A stretch of 20,475 nt of DNA from contig WELA01009454.1 of NCBI GenBank assembly GCA_009602735.1, positions 422,582-443,056 on the forward strand. The letters are read 5' to 3'. The position numbers were made by a program, and so were the translations under genes. The DNA is from Mesotaenium endlicherianum (Eukaryota > Streptophyta > Zygnematophyceae > Zygnematales > Mesotaeniaceae). Shown here one piece after another: positions 9,419-17,662 of this stretch (within the stretch, counting starts at the first letter, position 1; the number at the start of each line of letters is the position of its first letter). The notes below the pieces were generated by a model. That model saw only the letters and a program-made list of their open reading frames with translations. It was not told the DNA's origin and ran no database searches.

Positions 9419-9467
9419 TATGGCGACAGGACCTCCTGTCACCTTCCCGTGTCAACTGAAATGACTG

Positions 9468-10583
9468 TTAGGGAGGTGCCCCAGCCGCCCGAAGGTGGAA
9501 CCGTTTCAACGCCCCTTTGGCATTGGTCAGCTGATCTTTAAATTCCCAAGTGTCCCCAGAGGCATCGTAACCCTTCCATCGGATGAGGTACTTCATGACA
9601 TATTTAGACGATCGACGGACCGAGCGAGCGTCTAAAATCTCATCGACCTCATATTCCTCAGGATCGCCATCCCGGACAACGGGGATTGGTCCCGGTTGGA
9701 CAGGCAACCGACCTGTGAACAGTGTATCACCTTTGATGTATGGTTCCAGGAAGGAGACATTAAAGACCGGGTGCCCCTTGTATTCAGCTGACATGTTCAG
9801 TTTGTAAGCATTCTGACCGACACGACGGACCACCGAATATGGACCGACCCAGACAGGGCCAAGCTTTTTCTTGACCACACCAGGGAGGTACAGGTGCTGA
9901 GAATGCAGTTTGACTAAATCCCCCTTGGAAAATGTCAGTTCCCGACGGTGTTGATTAGCGTAGTTTTGTTGGGTTTCCTGGGCCTTGTGCAAGTTCCGTT
10001 GGACTTCGGACAGGGTGTCAGCAAACTCCTGAGTTAACTGGAGGGAGACCGGGTTGTCAATCCCTTCAGGGTGCGTTAAAGATTCCCCTAGCACATCTAA
10101 AGGAGACTTAGGGACTCTACCCAGGCTGAGTTCAAAATGAGTCTTGCCCGTTGACGCGTGCATCGCACTGTTGACCGCAAACTGAATTTGAGGCAACAGG
10201 TCATCCCAATTATCTTGTTTTTGGTTAATACATGCTCTCAGCACCTCCTGCAGAACTCGGTTAGTTCTTTCAGTCTGCCCATCAGTCTGAGGGTGGTTTG
10301 CTGTGCTGAGCAGCTGTTTGACTCCCATTAACCCCATTAAAGCTCTCCAGAACTTAGAGGTGAATTTTGAGTCTCTGTCTGAGATGATATTAGAAGGGAG
10401 CCCATGTTGGCATACTACATGGTTGTAAAACTGTCTCGCTGTTTCGAGTGCAGTCACTTTGACAGTTGTGGGGATAAAAATGACCATTTTTGTCAGTTTA
10501 TCCACGACTACCAGTATTGAATCATGCCCATTGGCAGTTCTTGGTAGTGAGACCACCCAGTCCATGGATATAGTTTCCCAGCG
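9468..10583 (-). CDS. pol: Chromovirus integrase core, GPY/F domain and chromodomain (3' part of pol)
   Basis: This is the continuation of pol after the in-frame TGA at 10586-10584; the frame is unchanged. Numbering from Met at 10565 (365 codons), the integrase catalytic residues are Asp2 (MDWVVSLP), Asp63 (IISDRD) and Glu99 (DGQTERTN), exactly D-x35-E between the last two. The GPY/F domain spans about 235-276 (KLGPVWVGPY, then VFNVSFLEPY). A chromodomain spans 305-357, with cage aromatics at Tyr305 (YEVDEI), Trp330 (RWKGY) and Trp340 (DTWE). It joins cDNA to host DNA in the nucleus; in chromoviruses the chromodomain binds modified histones and steers insertion to heterochromatin. Met10565 is unlikely to be a true start because Asp2 belongs to the catalytic core and the zinc-binding part lies across the stop. 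The C-terminus is complete. Confidence 0.93.
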   Translation of the reverse strand, partial: RWETISMDWVVSLPRTANGHDSILVVVDKLTKMVIFIPTTVKVTALETARQFYNHVVCQHGLPSNIISDRDSKFTSKFWRALMGLMGVKQLLSTANHPQTDGQTERTNRVLQEVLRACINQKQDNWDDLLPQIQFAVNSAMHASTGKTHFELSLGRVPKSPLDVLGESLTHPEGIDNPVSLQLTQEFADTLSEVQRNLHKAQETQQNYANQHRRELTFSKGDLVKLHSQHLYLPGVVKKKLGPVWVGPYSVVRRVGQNAYKLNMSAEYKGHPVFNVSFLEPYIKGDTLFTGRLPVQPGPIPVVRDGDPEEYEVDEILDARSVRRSSKYVMKYLIRWKGYDASGDTWEFKDQLTNAKGALKRFHLRAAGAPP

Positions 10584-10586
10584 TCA
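10584..10586 (-). other. In-frame TGA interrupting pol between integrase zinc finger and core
   Basis: The - strand reads CCT GCT TGA CGC TGG GAA. Both sides are the same frame and match the conserved PLPIP...RW-E-ISMDW junction. One C-to-T change from CGA, at a CpG, would produce it. It separates the 866-codon upstream part from the integrase core. Confidence 0.85.
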
Positions 10587-13271
10587 AGCAGGGATGGGCA
10601 GTGGTTGCAACAGACCTCCGGGTGGTGTGTGCCGAGACTTATTTCTCTGACACTGGTCACAGGACTTGACATATTTCAAGACCTCCCGGGGTAACCCCTC
10701 CCAATGATAATGTTTTGCCAATTTGCCAACAGTTCTGGCCTGCCCCAAATGTCCACCCAGGAGACTGTCATGCGCTTGATTTAGTAAGAGAGACCTTATT
10801 TCCAAGTTATTAGGAATGACCAGCTTCAGCCTGCCTGAAGTGGTTTCAGTCACCCAGACCCCTCCCTTAAGCTTATACCCGAGTGCAGTAGCACGACACA
10901 CACCAGTAGTGGGGCTGGGCTCAAATGTTGGGTCAGAAAGGTAGGCTTTCCTAAGTTGTTCTAGGAAGGACTTTTTCACCTTTAGTGAAGTGAGTGCACA
11001 CAGGACTTTATCTACAGCATGCTGACTAAAGTTCCTTTCTTGCAAGTCAGGTCTTCTAGAGAGTGCATCAGCAGGATTCAACTTCCCTGGTTTGTAGTCG
11101 ATCTGGACTTGGAACTGCTCCAGCATCTGGCTCCAGCGGTTCTCCCTCCTCGACAGCTTGGACTTCTTCTGAAAGTGGGTCAGAGCTAGATGATCTGTAA
11201 TCACCTTAAAAGCTTTACCATGTAAGTATGCCCTCCACTGTTTGAGTACATGAATGATAGCTAGCAGCTCTTTATCATGCACTGAGTAATTTATCTCCGC
11301 TGGATTAAATTTCATAGAATCATACAACACAGGATGCCACTCCTGCCGTACCTTACCATCCTTTGTGGTTTTGTCAACAGGCTGCAACGAAATAGCACCC
11401 ATGGCAAAGTCAGAGGCATCAGTAACCACCTGCACCGGTTTGCTGGGGTCATACACGGCTAGCACTGGGGCAGAACAAAGGGCATCTTTAAGGGTCTGGA
11501 AGGCAGCCTGCTGCTCTTCCCCCCACACATACCCTATGTCTTTCTTAGTAAGGTCAGTCAGTTTACTGGCCTTTGTGGAATAATTCTCAATAAATCTCCT
11601 ATAGTAGTTAGCCAACCCGAGGAAGGATCTAACTTCAGAGACAGACTGTGGTACTGGCCAGTCCCTTATGGTCTGGACTTTCTTAGGATCCACACTGATG
11701 CCCTCTTTACTGACAACGTGGCCTAAGAATTCAATACTTTCCTTAAAGAAATCACACTTGCTCATTTTAGCATACAAGTGATTTTTCCGCAGAGTGTCCA
11801 GGACTGTCTTTAGATGTTCAGTGTGTTGAGCTTCATCTTTAGAGAAAATTAAAATATCATCCAGGAAAATTTGCACAAACTTATCCAAATAAGGTCTGAA
11901 AATGTCATTCATAGCACCCATGAAGGTAGCAGGAGCATTAGTCAGTCCATATGGCATCACGTTGAACTCATAGTGTCCATAATGTGTACGGAAGGCAGTC
12001 TTGTGTTCATCCCCCTCAGCAATTCTGATTTGATGATAACCACTCTTGAGATCTATCTTACTGAACACCTTAGCGCCAGACAGGGTATCAAGCAAGTCCT
12101 CGATTTTGGGTAAAGCATACTTGTTCTTTACTGTAATTCTGTTCAGGGCTCTGTAATCCACACACATCCGCATACTGCCATCCTTTTTCTTAACAAATAG
12201 GATAGGTGCGCCGTACGGCGAGTTACTGGGAGAAATGTAACCATTTTCCTCAAACTCTGCAATCTGTGTTTTCAACTCCTCGCTCTCCACATAAGACAAG
12301 CCATAAGTGCGTTGCCAAGGTGGCTGACTCCCACGTAATAGATCAATCCTATGATCTACTTCCCTCTTAGGGGGTAGTCCTGGAGGCATATTAAATACAT
12401 CCGTGTACTGAGCAACAATTTTTGCAGCAGTAGGGTGCTCCGGAGGGCTTACCTTTTTCTCAACCACTTCTTCAGGTTGAGGAGGTACCTCTCTTAGCAG
12501 CAGACAGAACATTCTGTCTTCCTTCTGGTTCCAGCTTTTGACGAACTCCATTGCATTCAGCAACTTGCATCCTTCTGGAAGCCTCTTCTTTTCCTTCATT
12601 TGCCATCCACACAGGACAAGAGGAAGAGCACTGGTGGGTGCCAAGTCAGTCTGCCCATCACTGGCTCCTCTCACTTTAACTGTACCTCTGCTCCAACACA
12701 CTTCAGCTTGATGTCTATTAAGCCAGGACCTGCCTAGCACGAGATCATAAAAGCCAGTGTTGAGTACCTCAAATGTAAGCGTTTCAGTTAGAACTGCAAT
12801 GCCAGAACCTAACTGGACCTCAATAGGCTTGGTTATAACTCCTCCCGGGATACTTGAGGCATCTCCAAGGAATATTTTTCTATTCCCTTGGGTGACAGTA
12901 GGCAGCCTTAGCCGCTTAACTAAGTCCTTGTGGATAAAAGTATGTGACGCCCCTCCGTCAACAAATGCCCTCACCTTCCTACCTGCAATCATGCAATGCA
13001 GTAGGATAGGGGGGACTGTCTTTTCCTGACTTTCGCATTGTTCTCCTGACGTAGCAAAGAAATGTTGGACATCAGGTGGAACAAGAGCATCCAGAGTGTG
13101 CACTCTCTGGACGTCTATATTGCTGATGGTCTCCTTTATCTGGTTGTCAGGCATGCATAGTGAATCCAGTTCAGCAGGACCCATAATACCTGCTACGAGG
13201 GCAGCTAGTGACGACTCACTATCTCTAGCATCCTCACAGTCAGTAGACTGGATTACTGACTGTTGCTGTCT
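10584..13271 (-). CDS. pol: Chromovirus pol: protease, reverse transcriptase, RNase H, integrase zinc-binding
   Basis: The frame stays open upstream of the first Met (13184) into gag; entry is probably by -1 frameshift near 13271. Numbering from Met 13184 (866 codons): protease around 71-155 with [11 protein letters not shown] (Asp76), where the usual Ser/Thr after Asp is Gly, and the C-terminal protease motif [10 protein letters not shown]; reverse transcriptase about 270-480 with [33 protein letters not shown] and the FLDD catalytic box at 440-443; RNase H about 580-710 with [10 protein letters not shown] (Asp589), KELLAI (Glu639), ITDHLAL (Asp664) and ADALSR (Asp706); integrase H2C2 zinc-binding at His805, His812, Cys842 and Cys845. 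It copies the element RNA into DNA inside virus-like particles. Length and order are normal for Ty3/gypsy. The ORF ends at TGA 10586-10584, where an Arg codon would be expected. Confidence 0.93.
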   Translation of the reverse strand, partial: RQQQSVIQSTDCEDARDSESSLAALVAGIMGPAELDSLCMPDNQIKETISNIDVQRVHTLDALVPPDVQHFFATSGEQCESQEKTVPPILLHCMIAGRKVRAFVDGGASHTFIHKDLVKRLRLPTVTQGNRKIFLGDASSIPGGVITKPIEVQLGSGIAVLTETLTFEVLNTGFYDLVLGRSWLNRHQAEVCWSRGTVKVRGASDGQTDLAPTSALPLVLCGWQMKEKKRLPEGCKLLNAMEFVKSWNQKEDRMFCLLLREVPPQPEEVVEKKVSPPEHPTAAKIVAQYTDVFNMPPGLPPKREVDHRIDLLRGSQPPWQRTYGLSYVESEELKTQIAEFEENGYISPSNSPYGAPILFVKKKDGSMRMCVDYRALNRITVKNKYALPKIEDLLDTLSGAKVFSKIDLKSGYHQIRIAEGDEHKTAFRTHYGHYEFNVMPYGLTNAPATFMGAMNDIFRPYLDKFVQIFLDDILIFSKDEAQHTEHLKTVLDTLRKNHLYAKMSKCDFFKESIEFLGHVVSKEGISVDPKKVQTIRDWPVPQSVSEVRSFLGLANYYRRFIENYSTKASKLTDLTKKDIGYVWGEEQQAAFQTLKDALCSAPVLAVYDPSKPVQVVTDASDFAMGAISLQPVDKTTKDGKVRQEWHPVLYDSMKFNPAEINYSVHDKELLAIIHVLKQWRAYLHGKAFKVITDHLALTHFQKKSKLSRRENRWSQMLEQFQVQIDYKPGKLNPADALSRRPDLQERNFSQHAVDKVLCALTSLKVKKSFLEQLRKAYLSDPTFEPSPTTGVCRATALGYKLKGGVWVTETTSGRLKLVIPNNLEIRSLLLNQAHDSLLGGHLGQARTVGKLAKHYHWEGLPREVLKYVKSCDQCQRNKSRHTPPGGLLQPLPIPA

Positions 13272-13277
13272 TTTAAA
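13236..13277 (-). promoter_or_regulatory. Predicted -1 ribosomal frameshift signal between gag and pol
   Basis: On the - strand TTTAAAA (13277-13271) stands in the gag frame as T TTA AAA, a fitting X XXY YYZ slippery heptamer 15 nt before the gag stop. A 7-nt spacer (13270-13264) is followed by a perfect 10-bp hairpin, ACAGTCAGTA (13263-13254), loop ATCCAGTC, TACTGACTGT (13245-13236). The gag TAA at 13255-13253 lies in the hairpin. Slipping back one base enters the pol frame exactly, 29 codons before Met 13184. Confidence 0.75.
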
Positions 13278-14731
13278 GGCTGGTCTTTTCTCTCGACCTT
13301 AGGCAGGTGCTTGACCGGACACTGTTCTCTGTAGTGGCCTTTCTGCTGACAATGGTAGCAAGTAGATTTTGCTGAGGCTGGTCTCGGCTTAGTCCTACCA
13401 CCACCCCTTCCATAGCCACCTCGAGAGGGACCACCTCTACCTCTAGACTGAATAGCATTGTACTCATACTCATATTCATCACCCTGATTATCCTCAGCCT
13501 GGTCTCCTTCAACTGCATTGTAGGAACCGTGGGGCTTTTTGACAATCTTAGACACCAAAGCGTTACTCTGGCGCTTGTGATTGAACTGCTGCTGATCCCA
13601 GGCGTCAGCATCCTGGATCAAGTCAGCCAGTTTCTCATACTTTTTCTCAGCAAAATGACCAGAGACCTCGGATTTCAAGCCATACCTGAAGTATGCTATC
13701 CTATACCGTTCTGGCAAATCAGGCTGCTTCATCATGTTCTCTTGGAACTTTTGAGCAAACTCAGCAACTGAAGTGGTCTGCTTCAGTGTCAGGGAGATCA
13801 TCGCATAGATAGCTTTCTCCTGCTGGTTGATGACATCAAACTTCTCATGCAACTTCTCGACAAACTCTACCCACGTAGGGTCACCGAGTTGCCGAGCCTT
13901 ACGCTCTTCCTTCCAGTAAAGCCACCAGTCTGCGGCACTGCCTTTCAGTAGCGCACCGGTGTGCCTGACCTTCTCGTAATCTTGCAGTTCTGGGTAGTTC
14001 TCCAGCCACTGCTCAACATCCGCGAGAAACTTGATCAGGTAATATTTTCTGTTTCCCTCAGGATCATAGTCCTGGGGAGGTTTCGGCTTGGGCTTACTAG
14101 GCCCTCGGCCACCACCACTAGTGGTGTGAGACCCCAGTTGGTCTCTGTCCCGGAGTAGGGACATTATGATTCTTTTGTCCTCCTGCTGGGACTGATACAT
14201 GGTCGCCATTTGCGACTGCATCTGAACGAACAATGCTCCCAAGTCTACATTTTGGGGTGGTAGATTAGCAAATGCAGCAGCAGCATTGGCATCTACTCGC
14301 TGAGTAGTGTCCTCAACAATCCCTCTTGCTCCTGCAGCAGCAATTCCTGCCGCATTCAGCCGGTCACGTATTTGACCTAGGGGTACATTGAGTTGTACGG
14401 CAGGAGGTGGGTTCAGAACATTGGCCCTTGATGCCATGAGTTCCTCGACAGTGCGCTCGTCAGCTGGCTGTCTTTCCTTCCTTTCTGTATCTTCAACGGC
14501 CTTTGCTACTTGTTCAGCTTCTAGCCTGGCTATCTCCTCCTCAGCTTGCTGAGCTGCGACTGCAGCAATAGCAGCTGCCTCATCTGCAGCCTCCCTAGCT
14601 GCAGTATCTGCTACTGCTTCCAAATAGGTACGGTTTCCCGCTACATGGCTTTCCGCCTGGTTTTCGACATTCTCGTTATCCTGGTTCTCCATGTCTCGGG
14701 AGTTGCTAGTTTGAGACCTTGTCCTTACCAT
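13253..14731 (-). CDS. gag: Chromovirus Gag polyprotein
   Basis: An intact 492-codon Gag starting 34 bp inside the 5' LTR. Residues 1-10 ([10 protein letters not shown]) are the basic start common in gypsy Gag. Residues 35-100 are Ala/Glu-rich and likely helical or coiled coil. The capsid-like region spans about 217-385 ([45 protein letters not shown]). An RGG-type basic stretch at 430-446 is followed by a CCHC zinc knuckle [14 protein letters not shown] (Cys458, Cys461, His466, Cys471) that binds the genomic RNA. Gag assembles cytoplasmic particles that package RNA, RT and integrase. Pol lies in the -1 frame and overlaps the 3' end, so Gag-Pol is presumably a frameshift fusion. The start ATG is directly followed by GTAAGG, a splice-donor-like sequence. 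Confidence 0.93.
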   Translation of the reverse strand: MVRTRSQTSNSRDMENQDNENVENQAESHVAGNRTYLEAVADTAAREAADEAAAIAAVAAQQAEEEIARLEAEQVAKAVEDTERKERQPADERTVEELMASRANVLNPPPAVQLNVPLGQIRDRLNAAGIAAAGARGIVEDTTQRVDANAAAAFANLPPQNVDLGALFVQMQSQMATMYQSQQEDKRIIMSLLRDRDQLGSHTTSGGGRGPSKPKPKPPQDYDPEGNRKYYLIKFLADVEQWLENYPELQDYEKVRHTGALLKGSAADWWLYWKEERKARQLGDPTWVEFVEKLHEKFDVINQQEKAIYAMISLTLKQTTSVAEFAQKFQENMMKQPDLPERYRIAYFRYGLKSEVSGHFAEKKYEKLADLIQDADAWDQQQFNHKRQSNALVSKIVKKPHGSYNAVEGDQAEDNQGDEYEYEYNAIQSRGRGGPSRGGYGRGGGRTKPRPASAKSTCYHCQQKGHYREQCPVKHLPKVERKDQPLKDSNSQ

Positions 14732-14750
14732 ACAAAGAAGACTGTGATAA

Positions 14751-14764
14751 CTGCTCCGATACCA
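14751..14764 (-). other. Primer-binding site, initiator Met tRNA type
   Basis: The - strand reads TGGTATCGGAGCAG one base after the LTR end. It matches the plant tRNA-iMet PBS TGGTATCAGAGC at 11 of 12 positions; the mismatch (G for A) can still pair by wobble with the tRNA U. Confidence 0.85.
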
Positions 14765-14765
14765 C

Positions 14766-15485
14766 TGAAATGAATCGACTTACCAAATAGGCGATTAACA
14801 ATTAATAAAGATCTTTATATCAGCAAGTAATCTTTATGGTATTTTCGTTAACTGGTGTAACGGCAAAGGACAATACACTAGCAGTAAATAACACTCGTAA
14901 GTCAAATGCGAGTAAACTAGCATCAATGATGCAAATCAGGAAACTCATACATAAGCAAGGTTAGAAGACAGTGCGTATCAATGGCTTCTCGCCTTGGATT
15001 CAGATCTCTCTCAGTAAGCTGTACAAGAGAGTTGGCCTCGTTTCCGAATGCCGAACTCGAGAGCAATGCCTAGCATATGTACATGGAATGAGTTTACTGT
15101 TCAACGGTCAGTGCGATGGCACCGCCTACCCGGGAGTTAACCACGTTGGTAGGACCTCGGTTAACCAAATCCACCGCCATCTCCCATCATCCCGAATCGC
15201 CATCCATCATAGGGATGTCATCTGGCCATTCATCTAGCATACCACACTTAGATGCATATCGAGGCAGTTCGCTGCTACCAAGTACGGAAGTCAGCTGGCT
15301 GTCAAAGAATGTGTCAGCAAGCTGACTTAAGGTGACCTCAGTCTGCTACTTCCGGCCAAGTCATTAAACTGATATTAAATATAAAGTCCAGCAGACTGAT
15401 CATTAACTAGAGTTCAGCAGGCTGAACTTATTTAACTATATTATTTAAATGAATATTACGTCAACCAATATACTGATTCATTACA
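14766..15485 (-). repeat. 5' LTR of inner chromovirus (720 bp)
   Basis: Gap-free partner of 6671-7390. It contains the element promoter. A TATAAAG (14819-14813, - strand) lies about 47 bp from the inner LTR end, and a weaker TTTATATTT lies near 15377-15390; I cannot tell which, if either, is used. The LTR is followed by CTAAG at 15486-15490. Confidence 0.95.
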
Positions 15486-15490
15486 CTAAG
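15486..15490. repeat. Target-site duplication CTAAG (right copy)
   Basis: Identical to 6666-6670 and directly adjacent to the LTR end. The outer protease reading frame resumes at 15491. Confidence 0.9.
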
Positions 15491-15990
15491 TCCTGTGGGC
15501 TTACATGCAAGCTTGTTAGGACCAGTGTGAACTCGAGGAAATCTGAGGAGGCAACAACCTTGATAGATTGCACGGTGACCAAGGCACAAAATTATGACAT
15601 TCTCCTGGGGACAGAAGTAGTGATCTCTTTAGGCATGGTCATAGATCTGCAGAAGCAGAAGGTGACTTACCAGCAAACGAACAAGCAACCAACATGAGAA
15701 ATTCCTGTAAAAATGGTATGCAGCGGAGAAGTAGTTCCTGGCATCTTGGATTGCTATGCAACCTCATCGTACCCAGAATACTTCAATGAATTATTGCGGG
15801 ACGAGGCGGAAGCCTATACGTCTATCAAAATGCCTTCGCCATTGATATGGCAACCAAAGAGGATGGTTCAATTGGAAGCTGTGAGTAACATGGATCGCAA
15901 CCCGCAAGAACTAATACCAGTACCTTATCCAGTCACATCAACATTGAACTTGATGCCAGGAGTGGCACCATTGTCCCAAGCAACTATAAG
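15486..15990 (+). pseudogene. Outer retroelement protease C-terminal half and linker
   Basis: With one CTAAG copy counted, this segment carries on in exactly the frame that ends at 6670. About 15586-15665 encodes NYDILLGTEVVISLGMVID and a following beta strand, matching the C-terminal ILG...L..LG motif of retroviral-type proteases. A TGA at 15695-15697 breaks the frame; the same frame is then open again to about 16066, and a frame change between about 15930 and 15990 is needed to reach the DNMT-like frame. The linker (15698-15960) has no recognised domain; in particular no RT palm motif is present between protease and methyltransferase. Confidence 0.6.
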
Positions 15991-16890
15991 ATGGAGAATC
16001 CATTCCGAGAAGGAGTGGTGGTGCTGGAGCTGTTTGCTGGATTATGCTCTAGAACTATGGCATTGATCCAGAGGGGAATAAAGGTGGCCAAAGTGATCTA
16101 TGTGGATAATGACGACAACGCATCTCGCGCTTTTAAGGAAGCTATGAGTCAGATGCGCCAGATGCATCACTTTATGGAATTGACACCTGCTCATGACAAC
16201 ATTGTGCACACTCTGGAAGGAGACATCATGCATGTGCAAGCGTCATATTTGAACACATACAAAATTGACTAGATCTTTGCTGGAGTTCCCTATAAGCCAT
16301 TTTTGCCAGCTAGAAAGCGGAGAGGATTAAGCAATCCACGGGCAGCACACTGGGGAGAGATGGTGAAAATCATCCACGTGCTGCTGGAACGTCCACAGTA
16401 TCCACCTGTGTTTGTAGTGAAAAATGTATACCCAGGACTAAAGTACAGTGACATGAAGCCAGGAGATCCAAAGTGATTTTTGAGACAACCCTGGGGCATC
16501 ATACTTTGCTGAACGAATCAAAACATAGAGGATTGTCTCAGCGGTCCAGGATATTTTGGACCACTAGTATGCCGCCAGAGATCTTGAGAGGGACGGAGCA
16601 GATCTCACAACAACCATCAAGCGCTCGATCAATGGGAGAGGTGCTGGGAGTCCTTACTAAGTCAATGAAAAGGAGGGACACTTATCCTCAGTATGGCGTC
16701 AACGACTCGAGAACCAAGAGAGGTCCTACCCACTTTCACCGCTTACCCAAAATCTAGAGCTTTCACCAAAAGAGGACCAAGAATGGTCAAGGATACTGGC
16801 AGGAATGCTCTTCGGCGAAATATACATGTGCTATCCCCAGCCATAGCCTCTCACTTGATCATCCATGTGCCCCCAATTTCTAGCCCGTGA
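15960..16890 (+). pseudogene. Cytosine-5 DNA methyltransferase-like domain, degenerate (DNMT3/DRM-like)
   Basis: Pieces in order match C5-methyltransferase motifs. Motif I (SAM binding) is VVVLELFAGLCSRTMALI near 16012-16065, followed by IYVDND. Motif IV is FAGVPYKPF at 16276-16302, where the catalytic PC(Q/N) Cys is Tyr (TAT at 16291). Then come ARKRRGLSNPR, motif VI FVVKNV with Lys for the catalytic Glu (AAA at 16420), and SQRSRIFW (about 16536-16560), like the DNMT3 HR.RYFW segment. A C-terminal RNIHVLSPAIASHLI (about 16822-16866) could be motif X. Active members transfer methyl from SAM to cytosine C5 in DNA. TAG at 16270-16272, a shift near 16473, and a further shift around 16690-16757 break the frame. 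It lies in line with the outer protease, so it was probably part of the polyprotein. I lean to DNMT3/DRM-like, but subfamily is uncertain. Inactive. Confidence 0.65.
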
Positions 16891-17249
16891 GCTGTTTTAC
16901 TTCATTGCTCTATAGCCTACTGTAATACTAAGCTACTCTGTGATTATGCTCCCTAAACTCATTTTATGAGTAAAATATTCCATTATTTACTTATATATTA
17001 CTAGCATATGTATGTATTCAAAGACAGTGCATTTATGACATGCATGCGCAAATGTCACAAACTGAGATTTATCACATTTAAACACAAGCAATACACTTGT
17101 CACTTTGGAATGTGCTTAGAGCCATAATTCAAATGCTGTGAAGTTTTCCAATTAAACGAGTCAAATTGCTCCCATATACTCTTCTATTTAACCCCCTCTT
17201 TTCACATTCCCTGTCTACCCTTCTCCCCTGTGGCAGCTGTTAGTGCACC
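16891..17249. other. No gene identified; AT-rich 3' flank of the DNMT relic
   Basis: This AT-rich stretch follows the last DNMT-like frame. It includes ATGAGTAAAATATTCC and several TATATA words but no LTR-like match to the region before 3714 and no RT or integrase remnant in any frame. It could be 3' untranslated sequence of the outer element or flanking DNA. Confidence 0.45.
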
Positions 17250-17462
17250 CTATACATTGAGGCGCATAGGTGGAGCGAGCTGAGTGAAGCAGCTAAGGAG
17301 GAAAACAAACAATAAACGCCCCAAATGATCCGAAAGCCTCAAGGTAAGACGGAAGGGTGTGGCCACTGGTGTTGTTGCGGGCCTATGTTCGCCGGGGAAA
17401 AGTGCCCCTCTTCCTCCGGCGATTGCGCAGCTGTAACACCCGCTGTCCCTAGCTACCGTTGT

Positions 17463-17662
17463 CTCTGCTCTTGCTGCAGCTGCTGTTGCTGCTGCTTCCA
17501 TTGCTTCTGCATACTTTGGCTGTTGCATGTTGCTGCCACTGGTGCTCATAATACTGTGCTGAATGGAGATCCATTCCCCCTAAGGTGCCAGCACATGCAC
17601 TGCCACCGCCCCTGCTGCTGCCTTGTCATCCAGGCGCCGCTCCTGCTGCTGCTGCTGCTCTT
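17463..17662. repeat. CTG/CAG-rich trinucleotide region
   Basis: Imperfect GCTG and CTG repeats occur at about 17463-17510, and a purer (CTG)6-like run sits at 17644-17661. On the - strand they encode Ala/Gln- and Ser-rich peptides at the end of the ORF above and in the overlapping short ORF 17250-17549, which I regard as low-complexity sequence, not a supported gene. Confidence 0.7.

Larger units (their letters stand above)
9153..9467 (-). promoter_or_regulatory. Pol-ORF4 intergenic region with PPT-like copies and acceptor-like tract
   Basis: This 315-bp gap separates the pol stop from the extra ORF. It holds two copies of the PPT 12-mer (9347-9358, 9407-9418), a stem CTGTCGC/GCGACAG (9396-9402 with 9423-9429) enclosing the second copy, and the hairpin GACAGGA-CC-TCCTGTC (9425-9440). 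In sense orientation, 9330-9253 is pyrimidine-rich and ends in CACACCAG, and CTAAC (9173-9169) precedes CAG|GATG (9147-9141); both resemble splice acceptors. CATATAAG (near 9424-9417) is a TATA-like site. Any of these could serve expression of the downstream ORF; none is demonstrated. Confidence 0.45.
6671..15485 (-). mobile_element. Inner Ty3/gypsy chromovirus, nearly complete, with an extra ORF
   Basis: An 8815-bp LTR retrotransposon on the - strand. In element order: 5' LTR (15485-14766), PBS (14764-14751), gag (14731-13253), a -1 frameshift signal, pol with protease, RT, RNase H, integrase and chromodomain (13184-9468, one in-frame TGA), an additional ORF (9152-7476), PPT (next to 7390) and 3' LTR (7390-6671). 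A 5-bp duplication CTAAG flanks it. The chromodomain after integrase places it among chromoviruses. Gag and the extra ORF are intact, and pol has a single stop with no indel noticed. The element sits inside the protease frame of another retroelement. LTR divergence (24/720) says that it is not a very recent insertion. Confidence 0.93.
3714..16890 (+). mobile_element. Outer retroelement relic: gag-protease-DNMT, split by the inner element
   Basis: A degenerate retroelement on the + strand that continues on both sides of the inner chromovirus. Its order is gag N-terminus (RLRSGR start), gag capsid-like helices, CCHC knuckle, aspartyl protease (LLDTGA), a linker, and a C5 cytosine methyltransferase-like domain. 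Without the inner element the span is about 4.4 kb. It carries several in-frame stops and frame changes and so cannot encode a full polyprotein. No RT, RNase H or integrase motif was seen in it. DNMT capture by retrotransposons is known in charophytes and dinoflagellates. The outer limits are those of recognisable coding sequence; LTRs were not located. Confidence 0.6.

Noticed and set aside
17250-17549. 99-codon Ala-rich ORF as a gene
   Set aside because: Mostly translation of GCTG/CTG repeats; kept only as part of the ATGA-overlap observation.
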